The position numbers and the translations under genes were made by a program. From Heliopora coerulea (taxonomy: Eukaryota; Cnidaria; Anthozoa; Scleralcyonacea; Helioporidae): DNA of 64,000 bases. Below are positions 35,293 through 50,200 of this stretch, in pieces (position 1 is the stretch's first letter; the number at the start of each line of letters is the position of its first letter). Under the pieces are notes generated by a model. It was not told the DNA's origin. It worked only from the letters and a program-made list of their open reading frames with translations, and ran no database searches. Where the stretch lies: contig JASJOG010000318.1 in assembly GCA_030142905.1 (NCBI GenBank), positions 2,501-66,500 of the forward strand. Direction: 5' to 3'.

Positions 35293-38200
35293 TTAGTCGG
35301 TCAGCGTGTTTGACAGCTGTTCCCATCCTTTCTCCAGCGATTTGTGATAAATATCAAGCTGTAAAAAGAGTATAAAAATGCATGATTTTCATGTTTAAAA
35401 ATATATTAGAAAGACCAACGACAAGCACCTGCTCCAACAACTGCTGGTAAAGATCCTTCATTCTCTTCATTGAATTATCATGAGAGTTTTCTTTATCTTC
35501 CAGCTGCAAAAAAAACATGCTGTACCTCACAACTGTAGTAGAAATGATAACTTCCACCTCATCAAGGAATAGAAGAATGAGACAAAGGAGGAGGATAAGA
35601 TGGTAAAACAAAGAAAAGGGAATGAAGGAAAAGAAAAAGAATGCTTAAAGGAGAATGAGAAAGAGATGGAACATGAGAAAGAGAGAGAGAGAAAAAAGAC
35701 GAGGAGAAGAACAACAACAACAGACACCGCAGCAGCTGTATTAACAACATTAACATCGACATCAACAACGACAAAGACGACGATGATCACCACAAGTACG
35801 AAACACAATAAACGACCTAAGTATTAGTGGCGAGCGAAAGATAACACGAAACTTGCTTGACATTAACCACATCTTTTTTACATTGATTGAACATCTGACG
35901 ATAATTTATTGTGAATGATAGATGAACGTTCTTCAAGCTCTATCCTCTTAGGTCGAACTTGCACCTTAGTTCACCATCTTAGTCTTGGTAGCTCAATGGT
36001 TAAAGCATCTCATCGATCATCATTAGAAGGTTGAGGGTTCGATCCCCGTCTGGGGCTCAGAAATCGTTTTCTGAGGATAGAGCTTGACGAACGTTCATCT
36101 ATCATTCAAGATATCTCGAAGCTCCCGCATTTCCAAAATATATATTTCGATAATTTATTTCTGAAATGACAGGCTCCTGCGATTACAGTTGTCTTTCTTG
36201 CCAAAGACTTGTGGTTTGTTACTTTGTTTCACTTGTGATCATGCAATACCAACTTGATATGAAAAGGACTTACCGAATTTTTTCAATCTAATTTATTTAA
36301 CGTTATTTAAACACCGTAACCTTAAATTACCAAGTGTCACCGAGTATTCAGTATTTACCAACATACCATTTTAATAAACTCTTTGCACTGTCTTTCTCTT
36401 TCGAGAACTTCGTCAAGAGCCCTCTGCATGTTCTTACGCAAAACATCCACAGCTCTGATAAAACAAATCAAGTGAAACAGTTAAAGAAGGAAATGAGATT
36501 TAATTGAAGTGACAAGAGACATTCCTTCGGAAGGCTGACCAAGGATTGGTACAACGCCCAATATTTGCAAAAGATCCGTTCTCACACGAGCTTTACTGGA
36601 ACATTTCGTAAGTATACAATATGTGAAGAACCTTTCCATTCTTGAAACCATTTATAATGTAATATTTGAATAGCATTTTACCCCTCCTGTACTCCTTTCC
36701 TGAATCGTCTGCCCCCGATTATTGTACAGAATAATATAAGTGTAATTACTGATATTGCATGTATCTGTATACAGTACATCTAGAATAGCAAACCGTAAAA
36801 TTATAGACTAGTGCTATATGTAAAAAACTGGGCGAGTGTCCAACGATTCTTTTCGATTTCATCTCTTCTACAGTCAAAGTCCAGTACCTTGGATCGACCT
36901 ACACTTCTGTACGAGCCTTCTGGGAATTTAGAGCACTGCTAAGGAAAATTTTAGTCCTGGGAGTAAGTTTGTGAATTAAATTACGTATTTTAGGTTCCCT
37001 GATACGGATTCGAGGCATTCAAACATTTCGTAAAATTTTTCAGCCAATAACGTTGACAGTCCTGTGAAATTTGGAGGTGGCACAGGCCTTTCAGGGTTCC
37101 CCCCCTTAGGTCACACTACTTTCAGAGGTAAGAGATATTAGTCTGTCATTTTAAAAGAGAACTGTGCATGCCTCACTCACTTTTCCGTTTGTGCAATGCC
37201 AAAAACTTGCGATGACGTTTTTTTGTCATTTTTTGTATCCAATCGGGCGAGCTTTTCACTTTGTGATGCAAGATGACGTTTCACATTCTAGAGTAAAAAA
37301 CCAAATATCGAATCTAGGGTGAACATGTGTATTCATTTAAAGACGGTCTCTACTGAACTTTAGCCCAAATGCTAAAAATCCCGGACAAAACTGATCAGTC
37401 TCAACTTAGGCTCAACTGAATTGTAATCAGTCAGCATGGCATTGCAGGGTGAACCGCTGTCGCAAGTGATGACAATGAAAACTACCTGAAATTTGGCTGT
37501 CAGTTCTCTAAGTACTTCTTCATTATTCGTCCCGTAATCATGCATAGTTTGCACCTTATCCTGCAGGATGCTACAACGGATTAAACAAAATAATTTTTAC
37601 ATAACAGTGCGAGCATTTAGTGCCAGAAACGTTTGTTAAAAGGAAAAGCTTATCAATACGAAATGAAAATTGTTAGAAAACTTGTAGTGATAAAAACGAA
37701 AGGAAAATAAACCTTCTATAGAGAGACATTAATAAAACAGTATACAGTTCACTTTCAATTTGTATTTCTAGTTCATGTGTCAAAATCATTTTTCCTGCTA
37801 ATTCGTTTTTCTTGTAACATAAGTTATTTCGACTAATTTTCCAACAGTTATTTGCACAGGTAATGGTATGGTTTCGAGAGTAGTTTCGAAAAACACGTAA
37901 ACATGTGATTTAGTTTCTATCTCCAAACCTATTTAACCGAGTAAACCTATCTAACTAGAAATACGTGCACGCAATAACCCCTCGCCCACCCTCCAAAAAA
38001 ATCTCTCGAGAATCCAAGTCATAATGATAAGTTTTCAAAATTCGCAAAAAGACAAATCCTCCTGACTATAACGGGAAGAGGACATGCAATAAAAAAAAAT
38101 CCACACAGAATTTGGCCGCAAATAAACAACAATCCAAACAGACTTGCCGTCTTAAAAGTGGAGCATTCTCATAGATTATTAAACGAATACCGGCATTACG

Positions 38201-41200
38201 GACAGCTCATGATGGAATATTTTTCTGACATTTTTTTGACTTAAAAAATTGATAAATTATACATTACCTCAAAGTTGGTTACAAATGTCTTTAAGATCTG
38301 CTATGATAAGGGTTTATGCTAAGTATTCATCCGGAAGTACAAGACTTTGGTGACGAAGACGAAACGAATTACGAAATCGACGAAGTAAACAAAGAAAACA
38401 TGAACGAGTTCTGCAGTTTTATCGCTGACCAAATATCCGAAAATACAAAACATAAAACAAAATACGACAAGCATACCTTGTGCAAGTTTTGTCGAAAGAA
38501 GAACGAGAAGAGGGAAGTAAAAGACGTACTTTTTCCAAGGCAAAACATCAATAAAAATGTAAAATGGCGTATAAACCTGCAACTCTTGCGTATTTTCAAC
38601 TAAGCGTTCAGTGGCACCTCAACACAAAGGGTTCAACAGTAAATTTACACACAGACGGCTTTAAACTTTTTGAGAAGTTTTAAAATCCTGATGAAAGCAT
38701 TACCGATCGAATACGGTAAAGGTCATCATGCACAAATCACTCTTGAAGTGAGAAAGACTGAAGCTGACAACTGTTTTGCCGAAGGATAATTTGGTGATCA
38801 AAAACAAGTAGCTTTGCAGCGAGTTACCTGGTGGCTGTTTACCTTGCATTTTTGTTTCGAGCCAAAAATACCTCTTAATGTCTTCAATGGGGTGACATTT
38901 CATAGCGAAAAAAATCCTGATTGAGGTAATGAAATCTTTGTGTGGAAAGCGGAGAAACCATCCAAAGACTGTCATGGCCTTGACAACTCTTCTGGATGAC
39001 GAGTGCTCTATCCCACTTCTCAAACAATTGACCATGAACGCTGTCCGCTTAAATACTGCAAAATGTTCAAAAATAATCGTCGTACAGAGATGAACGGACC
39101 AGAATTTTCATTCTACTTTACCAATAAACACCAGCAAAATCCAGGCGGTAATATTTCGTACAAAAAGTCTCCCTTGGGGAAGAATGAAGTCGGGAAGCTA
39201 CTTCTGAAAGCTGCTCAAAACAATTCCGTTCGCAAAACTTGTACTTCAAAGCTACTCGATTCAGACCTGTGACTGTGCAGCTCAGGTAAGTGGTTACCAG
39301 AACGTGAAAAGTCCAAAGATTTGTACTAATCGACATCTATTCAACTTCAGCAAAGAATGTCGTTTTAATACACTTAGTCGCTTAGCAAATGTCCTGACAG
39401 CAAGCGAGTTTCCTGACGTCTCTTGTTCATATACTGTAAATCAGAAAGAACCAAGACAAAGCGTTGCTGCAAAAAGTGAACAGTTGGCAAATGCATATTC
39501 CAACGAGCTACCTTTGAGAACTGCTCTGTCAAGTCATAAATTGTCCAGTTACTGAGGTGGCGAAACCAGCCGCAGGCACCAAGAAAGCTATTTCCTTTGC
39601 CGGTCTTAAATCATTTGCTGGCTTCAGTGTTCAAATGATGTAAACAACTTGCGAGAGATCCATACAAAGGAAAAAATAACGAGACCAAATCGATTTGCTT
39701 CAATACGGTACCTAAGTACGGTTTGTTCAACAACATACGAGTCCCCGAGCTGGCACACGGCATTTTTGAGTGACAAGACACCGTGGATGTATATATATAT
39801 ATATAAAGAAAGATACATACACAAAGCGAGAATTTTTCTTCCTAGTAATCACCACGCGTGTAAAAGGACTCCACGCACGTCAAGATTAGTACCCTCGCAC
39901 CGCGCTTGGCGTGGTGGGCGAGGGGACAAAATTTCTTTTCACAGGAGTCGTGAGACGGCCAATCGTCAAGAGCATGACAAAGAATTTCAACGTAAACTAT
40001 GCAGTAAATTCGTCATCAACTCCAGTGGGAGATCTCGAGGCCGTTTCACGCACAATGTTAAATGCTATATTAAACTACAGACCCTATAAAGATCGAGATA
40101 ATACCTATTGTACAGTACATTGATAAAAATGAGAGTGGAGAGTGTAGTTATCAATGAAAACAAAATGATGATCGAACTGATTTATAAAGAACTAAAAAGA
40201 GGTGTTTCGTAAAAGCTGTCTACTCTGAAGGAGTAACGGTTACACGTTGCTGCGTTCACTTTAAATGCCTGTATAAATATAAATGTAGTTTGTCTAATAT
40301 ATAACTGTTTATCTTGCTTACCTCAGCTTTTCTATCCCCTCTTCAATTGACGAAATCAGTTTAACAGCTTTACCAGAAACCTAACGAACAAAATTTAAGC
40401 ACATTTAGCGTGTGTTTAAAACTGTTTTACTGTAGGTTCAACAAGGACAAGACACAAATGAAGCAAGCACCAAGGCAAAAGTGTTTACATGAGTGAAACA
40501 AGAAAAACAAGAGCGTTCACGTAAGAGAAATAAGCCAAAAAAACAGGGTTCATATGAGTGAAAGAAGTACAGAGTAAGCGTTCAGATGAGAGGAATTAGC
40601 ACAAGGACTAGGAGAAGTCTCTATAAGAGGAAGAGTAGGAAAAAATTACTACTGAAATACCTCTTCTAACACGTTTGATTCCTCTTGGTGTTTATTTAAT
40701 CCTTTAATTTTTTCAGTCGTCTCTCCTATAGACGACTTGCAAGAGTGAATTGTGTTGTTCAATCGAATAATTTCCTGAAAAGAAAAATTTCAGCGAGCGC
40801 ATCACAGCTTATCCTTTCTTGTGTTAGTGTACATCTCATTTCATGACTATCAGGAAACGTTATTTTCGTAAAATATGAACACACTGAACTAAAATCTCGC
40901 GCGTTTACATTTCACGACACTTTATTTTCGAGTTTTTGTTTCAGGTAATCTGAGACAAAAAAAGTTTTCCGCAAAAAGCGTGGCACAACCCTTATAAGAA
41001 GCATACAGAGCAAAATAGAGGAAGAGCTCTGAAAAAAGTATTCAGCTTTTTTTTGGATCTACTTCCTGACCACTGTTGATAGAACAATAGTAAGAAACTA
41101 GATCCAAAAAAGCTAAATAGATATGAGATAATAACGTTAATTATCTCATGACACACCCACAATCCACTGTTTCCAGGAAAGGGTTAAATCCTTTAGTCCA

Positions 41201-44200
41201 CTCATTGGTATTTAGGAGTGTGATAACGATTTACCACACTGCTCTCCTTTGAAATCACTGTGATAGACGCTTATTGCCTGCTAATGAGTGAATATCTTAA
41301 TTTCTAGCGACCGTCTCTTCGACCTTAAAATGGAAAAATCAAACTATTTTTTTGTGGGTGAGTTATGAGATAAGGTGGTTAAGCAATGTTCACTCATGTG
41401 ATAAAGAATTTAACATAGCTCGTGACTATTCATTAACCCTTACTTATTATCCTATTAACGATATTAGATAATAACGTTAATAACGTTAGATAGTAACGGC
41501 ATTAGAAATTTTATAAAAATTGATTGCAATTGTGATGGAGCTTTCGCAACTGAAACATTTGTTTTTCACTGAAACTTGTAATTGGCAAAAGAAAACAATG
41601 TTTAGTATGATATTTGACTTGAACGAGAATTCAGAAATCTTCATTTCTGGAAACATTAATTATTTACCCCGCGGAATTTGTCCGGCGAAGTGACGATCTG
41701 CGCCTTGCGTTTCTCACATTCTTCTTTTTTATTTACAAACGCAACTTTAATCTCGGCCTGTGAAGAGTAAACAGTAAACAATAAAGAAATAAATAAAATA
41801 ACCAAATGAAATTTTTATTTAGTTGCTTAATGCAAGGCCTTCGTTGATTGAACATTTCACTGCGACATTTCACTGAGCTGGGTTGTGGAAATAAAAATTA
41901 TGGTAATTGATTTGACTTCAGCCAGGAATAATACAGCGAAATGTTGTTTTGATGGGACACAAAAACGGTTATTCTCTAACACGGAATACCCGTTGCCGAA
42001 TTACCATATTGTCACGAAATTTTCGCGGTCACTTAATTTCGCGAAAATTTTCTGAACACTGAGACACAAAAACAAGCAGGTGAACTGGGGATCGGCGCCA
42101 CCGATTTTAATTTCACTTATTCTTGGCATACTTTGCAATAATAATTGGGGCTCTGACAAGGTTTTATTATAGGAAGTTAAATTTCGCGTTAACCTTTTTT
42201 CGCCGGACCTTAATTTCGCGACTTTTCTGCAATTGCGAAAATCGCAAAAATTAAGTCCCGCGAAAATTAGTAACAATAAGGTAAACTAAATTACAAAACG
42301 AAAATTTTTACCGCAGTCGCTGTCAACTTAGCCAGTTCTGTTTTTTGCTTATTATACTCTTCGTTTTCAGTAGCCTAGAGAAAAGAAACGAAGTAAAAAA
42401 AGTGAACAGATGGAAATAGTAGGAGGGACAAGGACAGTTGATAAGAAATGAAGGCCAATGATACTGTATAACATTTGGTGCATTTATCATATAAAAGAGA
42501 AGAAATAAGAGAAACGATCCAAAGAGAATGAAAAAGTCGAGAATCTTCACTAATGTCTTCATATTAATAACAACCATACAGTAAATATTATTTGGAAACA
42601 CCTCACAGTAATATTATCTCAAACCAATTGTTGAGCAAAATTCTTACTTGTTGTTGGTTTAAATCATCAACAGTTCGCCTTAGACTTTCAACTTCGGGAA
42701 GTATCTTTAAGCAATAAGAAGTACAAAGTTCCGAGGAATGTTAAAAACCACCAATTATATGTAATTAAGCTAATAATAATTTAATAATTATTCACCATCA
42801 AAAATAACTTTAATAATAATAATATAGATAACACGGCTACTAAATTAACTAATCGATGAATTCATTACCTGATCTTTACTGCAAGTTTGTTACGGAGCAG
42901 AACCTACACGTAGTTGTTCAACAACGGCTGTTTTTATACTGGAGACACATAGTCCAACAGGACAAACTTGGGCAAACATTTTGCAGTTCGTCAGGTTATA
43001 CACCTATAACATAAAAGACGGGAACAATATGCATTATGCGTCCGACGAATTATCTTGTGAAGTTCCCCTTGAAAGAGGAAGTACACAAGATAATTCATCT
43101 GGACGGATAATGTGTCCATTGCCCGTATTTATGCTATAGACGTATAACCAGACAAACTGCAAAATTTTTGCCGAAGTTCGTCCACAAAGATGCGTCTCCG
43201 GTGTAAAACCGGACAATAATAAATTTTCTGGCGACGGTCATCAAAAGGTAACTTATTTTATTACCTGTTGTATTTCCCCCTCATCTTCAGCTCTGGATGC
43301 CCTGTACAACAGAGTTATTAAAACTGTGAACATCAAACTAACATCAACGTCTACCTTAATTGCCTCCCGTTCACTATATTCGAGCTGAAAAAGAAAACTA
43401 GTCTGACTAATTCCTTGGTTTCCTCAGTATGGCACAAGTTGCTATTGTGCCTAATGCCCAAGGTGTCCAGTACTGTATACTCCAACTTGCTACAAAACAT
43501 TTACTTTCCAAAAGGTTTTTTTTTAACATTACTTTACCACACTCATAAATTTAGCATAAATTCATTTTCATTCGCATAAAGCAATAAAGATACATTAACC
43601 CATTAAGGGTGAAGGACACACTTTAATATTTTACTCCGATTAATGCCAGACAATTTTACGTATCAAAGGGGTGAGCCCAACTTCTTAATGAATCAAAATG
43701 CATTCAAGCAAGGGCAGAACATAAAGTAAAAAAGCATAAAATCTATGCTTAGCAAAATACAAAGTATAAAATCTACACCAAGCAAAATACAAAGTATTAT
43801 GCAACAACAATTACAATTACATAAACTTATATTATTTCACTAAATTTTATTACATGTAATTTTATTCCTTGACTTACTACAAATCTCAAAAAAAATACTG
43901 TAAATACTTGATTTTAGCAATTTTTCTACGTACATTTGCTCAGTAATAGTTGCCTGCAAACCAGCAGTGTTGTGGTTTATTTAAAATTCATTTCAATTTA
44001 TTTCATTTCATCTCATTAGTTTTGAAGAAATCTTTCTAAAGCTGGGGACCAAGAGGGTCACAAATGCTGAAGTTTCACAAAAGTGTCAAGGTTATGCACA
44101 AACATGAAAACCTCCTTCCCAAACAGATCTGTTTGAAAAGCTCAGCCTGTTTAAAATAGTGATAAAATAGCTACCACTAGATGAAAACATTGATTTTTAT

Positions 44201-47200
44201 TTTAGCTCAGCATTTCCACATAAAACTGCAAATTTCCTCCTTGTCAATTTGTCACCCTGTGTTTAGTAGACAAAGTCCCACAGTTGAACCAACATAAGAG
44301 TTGAGCATGGATAACTCCACTCAACATGGTAAGGATGAAACCTCAAATGCAGAGAATATGGCATAAGGTTGAATTGGTCAACTTTTCTTACCAGTTACAT
44401 CTAAGGGAGAAACTAAGCAACTGCTAATAACAAACTGTGGCCAACCTTTTCTGTCAGAATGTTTTCAAAAATATGGTCTTGACTAGCTTTAAACTTCTGA
44501 AAATTTATCATTGCACTAAAACAAATTGGACATGATAAATTGGGGAAGAATATGGAAATAAATATTAAAATAAAAGTAAAATGTCAATTATACTAACATT
44601 CTTATCAATTTAAAAACATGCACAACAATGTATTGGTCAAGGGGTAAGAATTAGCTAAATTATATCTTGAAGCTAAGCCTCAAAATAGGATTAAGTTCCT
44701 TTCAGATGTAAAGTGTATGCACTGTAATACCCATAAAATACATGGGTATTAACTAATCATATCAAAAATGCTACATATTAGCCCATTGAGAGGTAGACAT
44801 CCCACAATGATAAATAGAATAATCTGCTGAAGCCAACAACTATAAACTAATTTGCAGGAAGTTTTAACTGTACCTGATGCATTTCATAAAGCGTTTTGAT
44901 TCTGAGAAAACAAAAACAAATTTGGAAACAAAAATACAAATCAGCAGAACACTAAAAATCATTATAAGTGAAATAAGACACACAAATGGTCTACTATAAC
45001 CATTCAATGACAACAGTCTAGCCTGGCTACGATGTTCTGTGGTGTCCAGCATGTCTGACCTGACACTGGGTGTTAAGGGGTTAAAACAGCTGACTGCAAG
45101 GGAGGGAGTCAGAAGCTCCAAAAAAAAGTGCTGCCTGGTGTAGGCAGAATCCTGTGATGGTTGCACAGTTTATTGTCAATGGCTAGGTGCAGTACATTAG
45201 CATAATATAAGATTATACATTTACAAGTACATACTTGGTGTTGTGACATCACTAATGGAAAAATCTTTGATTCCACAGGCATGCATAAATCTTTGTCTAA
45301 AACAGTAAAAATGCATACAATATCACAATGAGTGTTAAAGTCAAATGTCATGTGGAGTCGAAGGAAATAGATAATACACCATCATAATTTTTTAACTGAT
45401 GTCTGGTGAGATGTCTAATACAACACAGGTTGCATTCTTTCCACTATTTTCTTGTATTATATGCCTCCCTAAATCTGGGATGCCTGGGCAACAGAAAAAA
45501 TTGTGACATATTGCACCAATCTTCTCCTTAAAGCATGGTGCTTTCACCGCAGCTTCAGTCAATGTTAATGTGATTAATTAACTCAAAAAGAGAAACCAAA
45601 ACTTGCATGCAAACACAATTGTATTTTATAGCATGCCAAACACTTTATACTAACTGCTAATGTTCAGGTCTACCCTTTCACCACATGATGTATCCTTAAT
45701 ATATGGGTGTTTTTTTTTAAATGAAGAAATGAATCTGTTTTTCAATATTACAGTATTATGACATGTTTGAGGAAGTTGATCGTCCAGGTTAGTGTAGTCT
45801 TGAGAAAGACTGTTGGTTGAAGTGACTGACGTTTCGACAGCCTTAGCGGCGGTCATCTTCAGAGTCAAAAGGAGAGTAAAGGTCAGGTTCGCCTGTATTT
45901 GTATCTGGCTATATACCGACTGAGGCGATTATATACCGACTGAGGCGATTATATCGAGTGTCGAGGCTGTCTTAGCTTCTCAAAGAGATTTGGCAGAGGC
46001 AACAAAAGACGAGATCAGGAGTAGGGTCGCCTCCACCGTACAATCGGCCTCTATACGTGATACTAACTTGACGACAGTCGAAAAACAAGCACTTAAACGA
46101 CTAAAACATGACGAAAACATTGTCATACTACCAGCAGACAAAGGACGCGTTACTGTTGTTATGGACAAGACCGATTACTACGACAAAATGGACGAACTAG
46201 TTAACGACAAACAAACCTACGAACTACTTAAACGAGACCCTGCACCATCACTTCAACGAAAACTTAACAACAAAATTTTCTCAATGAGAAAAACTAACAC
46301 GATCATTCAACAAACCTACTATCGACTCAGGTGTTCGGTACCGCGATCACCAAAGCTGTACGGACTACCGAAACTTCACAAGCCACAAATACCCATGCGA
46401 CCTATAGTTTCGTTCTGTGGGTCGCCTACTTACGAACTTTCCAAATACTTAACAACCATACTGCAACCACTAACCAACAAGTCACAACATAGACTACGAT
46501 CGACTGAAAACTTCATCAACAATCTCAAAACAGTACAAATACCACACAACCACAAGCTAGTGTCTTTTGACGTGAAATCACTGTTTACCAGTATTCCGCT
46601 TCAACTGGCGCTAGAATGCACCAAAACTGCCATCAACGAATTTACTGACGCACTTCCTTTACCTACAGGGGACATCGTGGAACTACTGGAACTTTGTCTC
46701 ACATCAACTTACTTTCAATACAACGGTAAACACTACAAACAGTTACATGGCACGGCAATGGGCTCACCCGTTTCTGTTGTGGTTGCTGAAATTGTAATGC
46801 AATCCATAGAGGAACGAGCTCTTACAACTTACAAACACACGTTACCTTTTTGGTTTCGTTACGTTGACGACACGATTACTGCACTACCCGAAGACGAGAT
46901 TGACGAGTTTCACAAACACATTAACGAACAGAACAGTCACATACAATTTACCAAAGAGATTGAAGAAGACGGAGCTATTCCGTTCCTTGACTGTTTGGTA
47001 AGTCGTGACAATAACAAACTACAGACCACTGTCTACAGGAAACCAACGCATACTGAAAGACTACTTGACCAATCGTCGTACAATCCAACCTCACACAAAG
47101 CTACCACCATCAAAACATTGACGAGACGCGCACAACTCATTTGTAACTCACCCGACGCTCTACGCCAAGAAAATGACTACCTACAATGCGTTTTCCACAA

Positions 47201-50200
47201 AAACAACTATAACTCTGACTTCATCAAACTTAACACTTACAAAGACAATGAACGCGACAAAAACAACAGTCCGACAACAACTACAGCAACGATACCCTAC
47301 ATAAAAGGTACGTCTGAGATTATCTCGCGTATCTTACGACCATACAACATACGAGTAGCGCACAAACCCATCACAACTTTACGACATGTACTGACTAACG
47401 TTAAGGACAGAGAACAACCGCACGAAAGACAAGGTGCAATTTACAAAATTAATTGCTCCGACTGCCAAGCCACTTATATAGGTGAGACTAGCAGAAACTT
47501 AAATATACGACTAACAGAACACAAACGAGCGACAAAAAACGGAGACAAAACCAACCACACTGCCGAACACCACCGACAAACCAAACACAACATTGACTGG
47601 GATTCGGCAAAATGCATTACGTACAGCACCAACTACAAACAGCGACTCACACTAGAAAGCTGGTATACGAACTTAGAACAAAATCCATTAAACCGATCAC
47701 AACAATTACCGGGACCTTACAAACGACTAATTCACAAAGTCAAACGTGCGAGCAGCCAATAGACTTACACTTCGACAAACTGATAATTAACGCCTACACA
47801 ACCACACCCATTGCTTCTCGCCAAATATCACACCTCCATGACTAATACGACCGCCCACTTATCACGGACGAGTCAGATACAAATACAGGCGAACCTGACC
47901 TTTACTCTCCTTTTGACTCTGAAGATGACCGCCGCTAAGGCTGTCGAAACGTCAGTCACTTCAACCAACAGTCTTTCTCAAGACTACACTAACCTGGACG
48001 ATCAACTTCCTCAAACATGTCACGATTCTCCCAGGTTCAAACCATTTACTTTATTACAGTATTATATAACCTGATATCATATCATCCAAACTGTGGACTT
48101 GCAGGGCTTTTTCCCCCCATTAAATGAGTAATATGAAAGTTGAACAAAATATAGTACTGCATATACAGTAGAACCTGAGTTTTACGACCACCCCTTTTGC
48201 CAGGTGGTCGCTTTTGGTGGTCGCTTGGTGGTCGTAAATGCCAGGTGGTCGCTTAAGACAGGTAGTGATGTCACGTAGTGGCCGCCATATTTGCGTGCAC
48301 AACCTCAGGAAAATGCGTAAATTTAAGCAAAATGCGCATTATTATGATTGAACAAGCAAACCCAAATTTCATTGACGATTACTTTATTCAACTAAGAATC
48401 ACACAAGAATTTGCTTAAGTTAATCTACTTATTAAGTGAAAAGAAATTGGTCAGCGTGAACTGCTTCGATTTCCTAACACGTTCTGAAAGAAATTCACAA
48501 CAGCATTAGTATAACTGCACATAAGTGATCAAAACTAGATTGAAGCCGTAAGTGCATAGTTTTTTTTGTTTCCCGTATTCTCTTTGCCAAGACAGTTGAA
48601 GCAATTGTGGAGCAGCATTGATTCAAACGGCAAACTTAACTCATGAAACTTAATTATGATCGATCAAATTAAGTCTGCCCTACCTATTAAGTTCGGCAGA
48701 AGAGGACATTGTTCTTCTGTCGAACTTAATTCATCAATCAGGTTCGGCACATGAGTAGAGTGGTCAGCAATTTTAATTTGCAGTGGTCACTTGTGACAGG
48801 TAAAATTTAATATTTTGACCACGAAAAAGTGGTCGCTGGTCGCGTTAGACAGGTGGTCGCTCACGGCAGGTATATTTTAACTACAAATCGTCCGTGCCAG
48901 AAAAACTGGTCGTATATGACAGGTGGTCGTAAAAAGGGTGGTTGTAAAACTCAGGTTCTACTTTATTAAAATAGTTGCAAAATGACATAAAAAATATATA
49001 AACATTAACTCATCAAGAGGCAAGGGCACAGTTTAGTATTTTACTCTGGCTAATGGCAGAAGGTTTTACTCATCAAAGGGATGAGCCCAGCCTTCTAATG
49101 AGTTAAAGTCATGGACCCATGCTCTAGATGTAAATTCTGGATAAGAGAAGTGAGTACCTAGTACCTGTACAGTCTATACAAGCATATCTAGTCATAAATC
49201 TTTCATATTAATAAAACATAACTCTATTTATCAAAAATTAATGCAGCTTGCATGTAAAATTGACTTTTGCCTCTACAATAAAAGTTTCATTCCAATAATA
49301 ATAATAAAAAACCCCCAGAATCCTTACAGAACACATGTGAAAAGTATTGTTGATGCACCCTCTTCCATCAGGTCTGGATACTGTAATTCACTTACAAGAT
49401 TAAAGGAAGGCTAAGAAAAAAAATATATATATATTTTTCAGTGATAAAGTAAACTGTTCACACTAGAAAGCCTAATAAAACTGCAACACCAATATCAAGA
49501 AAACAAGCTAAAAAATTCTGTAATGCAAAATGCCAGCACTGGGAATGTAATTGTTTTCATTGTCAACAAAAACTTGCTCCATCCCTGTTGCCTCTAATGT
49601 CAACATATCATATATGAAGCAGGTCCATTTCTTAACATGTCCCTCAACCCTAGTGTGCATGAGTATGTTATTTCTTCCAATTAAGATTTCTTAAAAGAGG
49701 ACTTCACCACAGCTCCTAATTTTCAAAATACTCCATGCCATTATACATGAATCACAACTCCTAGCACCATGTTGTTCATCATTGCTTTATAATAATGAGC
49801 CACTACAATTCGACAAAAACTTTTTTCAGATGTATCATAACAATCAACCATTTGATTAATTGTTTACCTGTGTCATTTGCTCTGGTGATATATGGAACAT
49901 GCTGGAAAAAGCTTCAAGATAGAACCTCTTTACAAACTGAGGATGGAAAAATAGAATGTAATTTAGAAATCATAGCACACTTTAACACATTTGTAACTAG
50001 CAATGAGTACTGAATTATTTTAATCTAGTTAACCCTTTAGGAGGCAGCATCCTATACACGGGACATCAAGAACAAAAGAACAAGTGAATGAATAAAGTAA
50101 AAACAACGAAAGAACTATGAACAAAAGAAATTGGACACAACCTTTAAAGGGTTAATACCAGATGATTTTACTCATGAAGAGAGACCTCCAGTTACAAAAG

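Noticed and set aside
35527..35827. Lys/Glu-rich and Ser/Leu-rich frames at 35,527-35,827
   Set aside because: Low-complexity purine-rich intronic DNA between NUF2 exons 16 and 17; no conserved motif.
44864..45166. Minus-strand 100-residue frame
   Set aside because: It overlaps NUF2 exon 5 in the same orientation; only the 28-nt exon part (SKRFMKCI) is supported by splice phase and family match.
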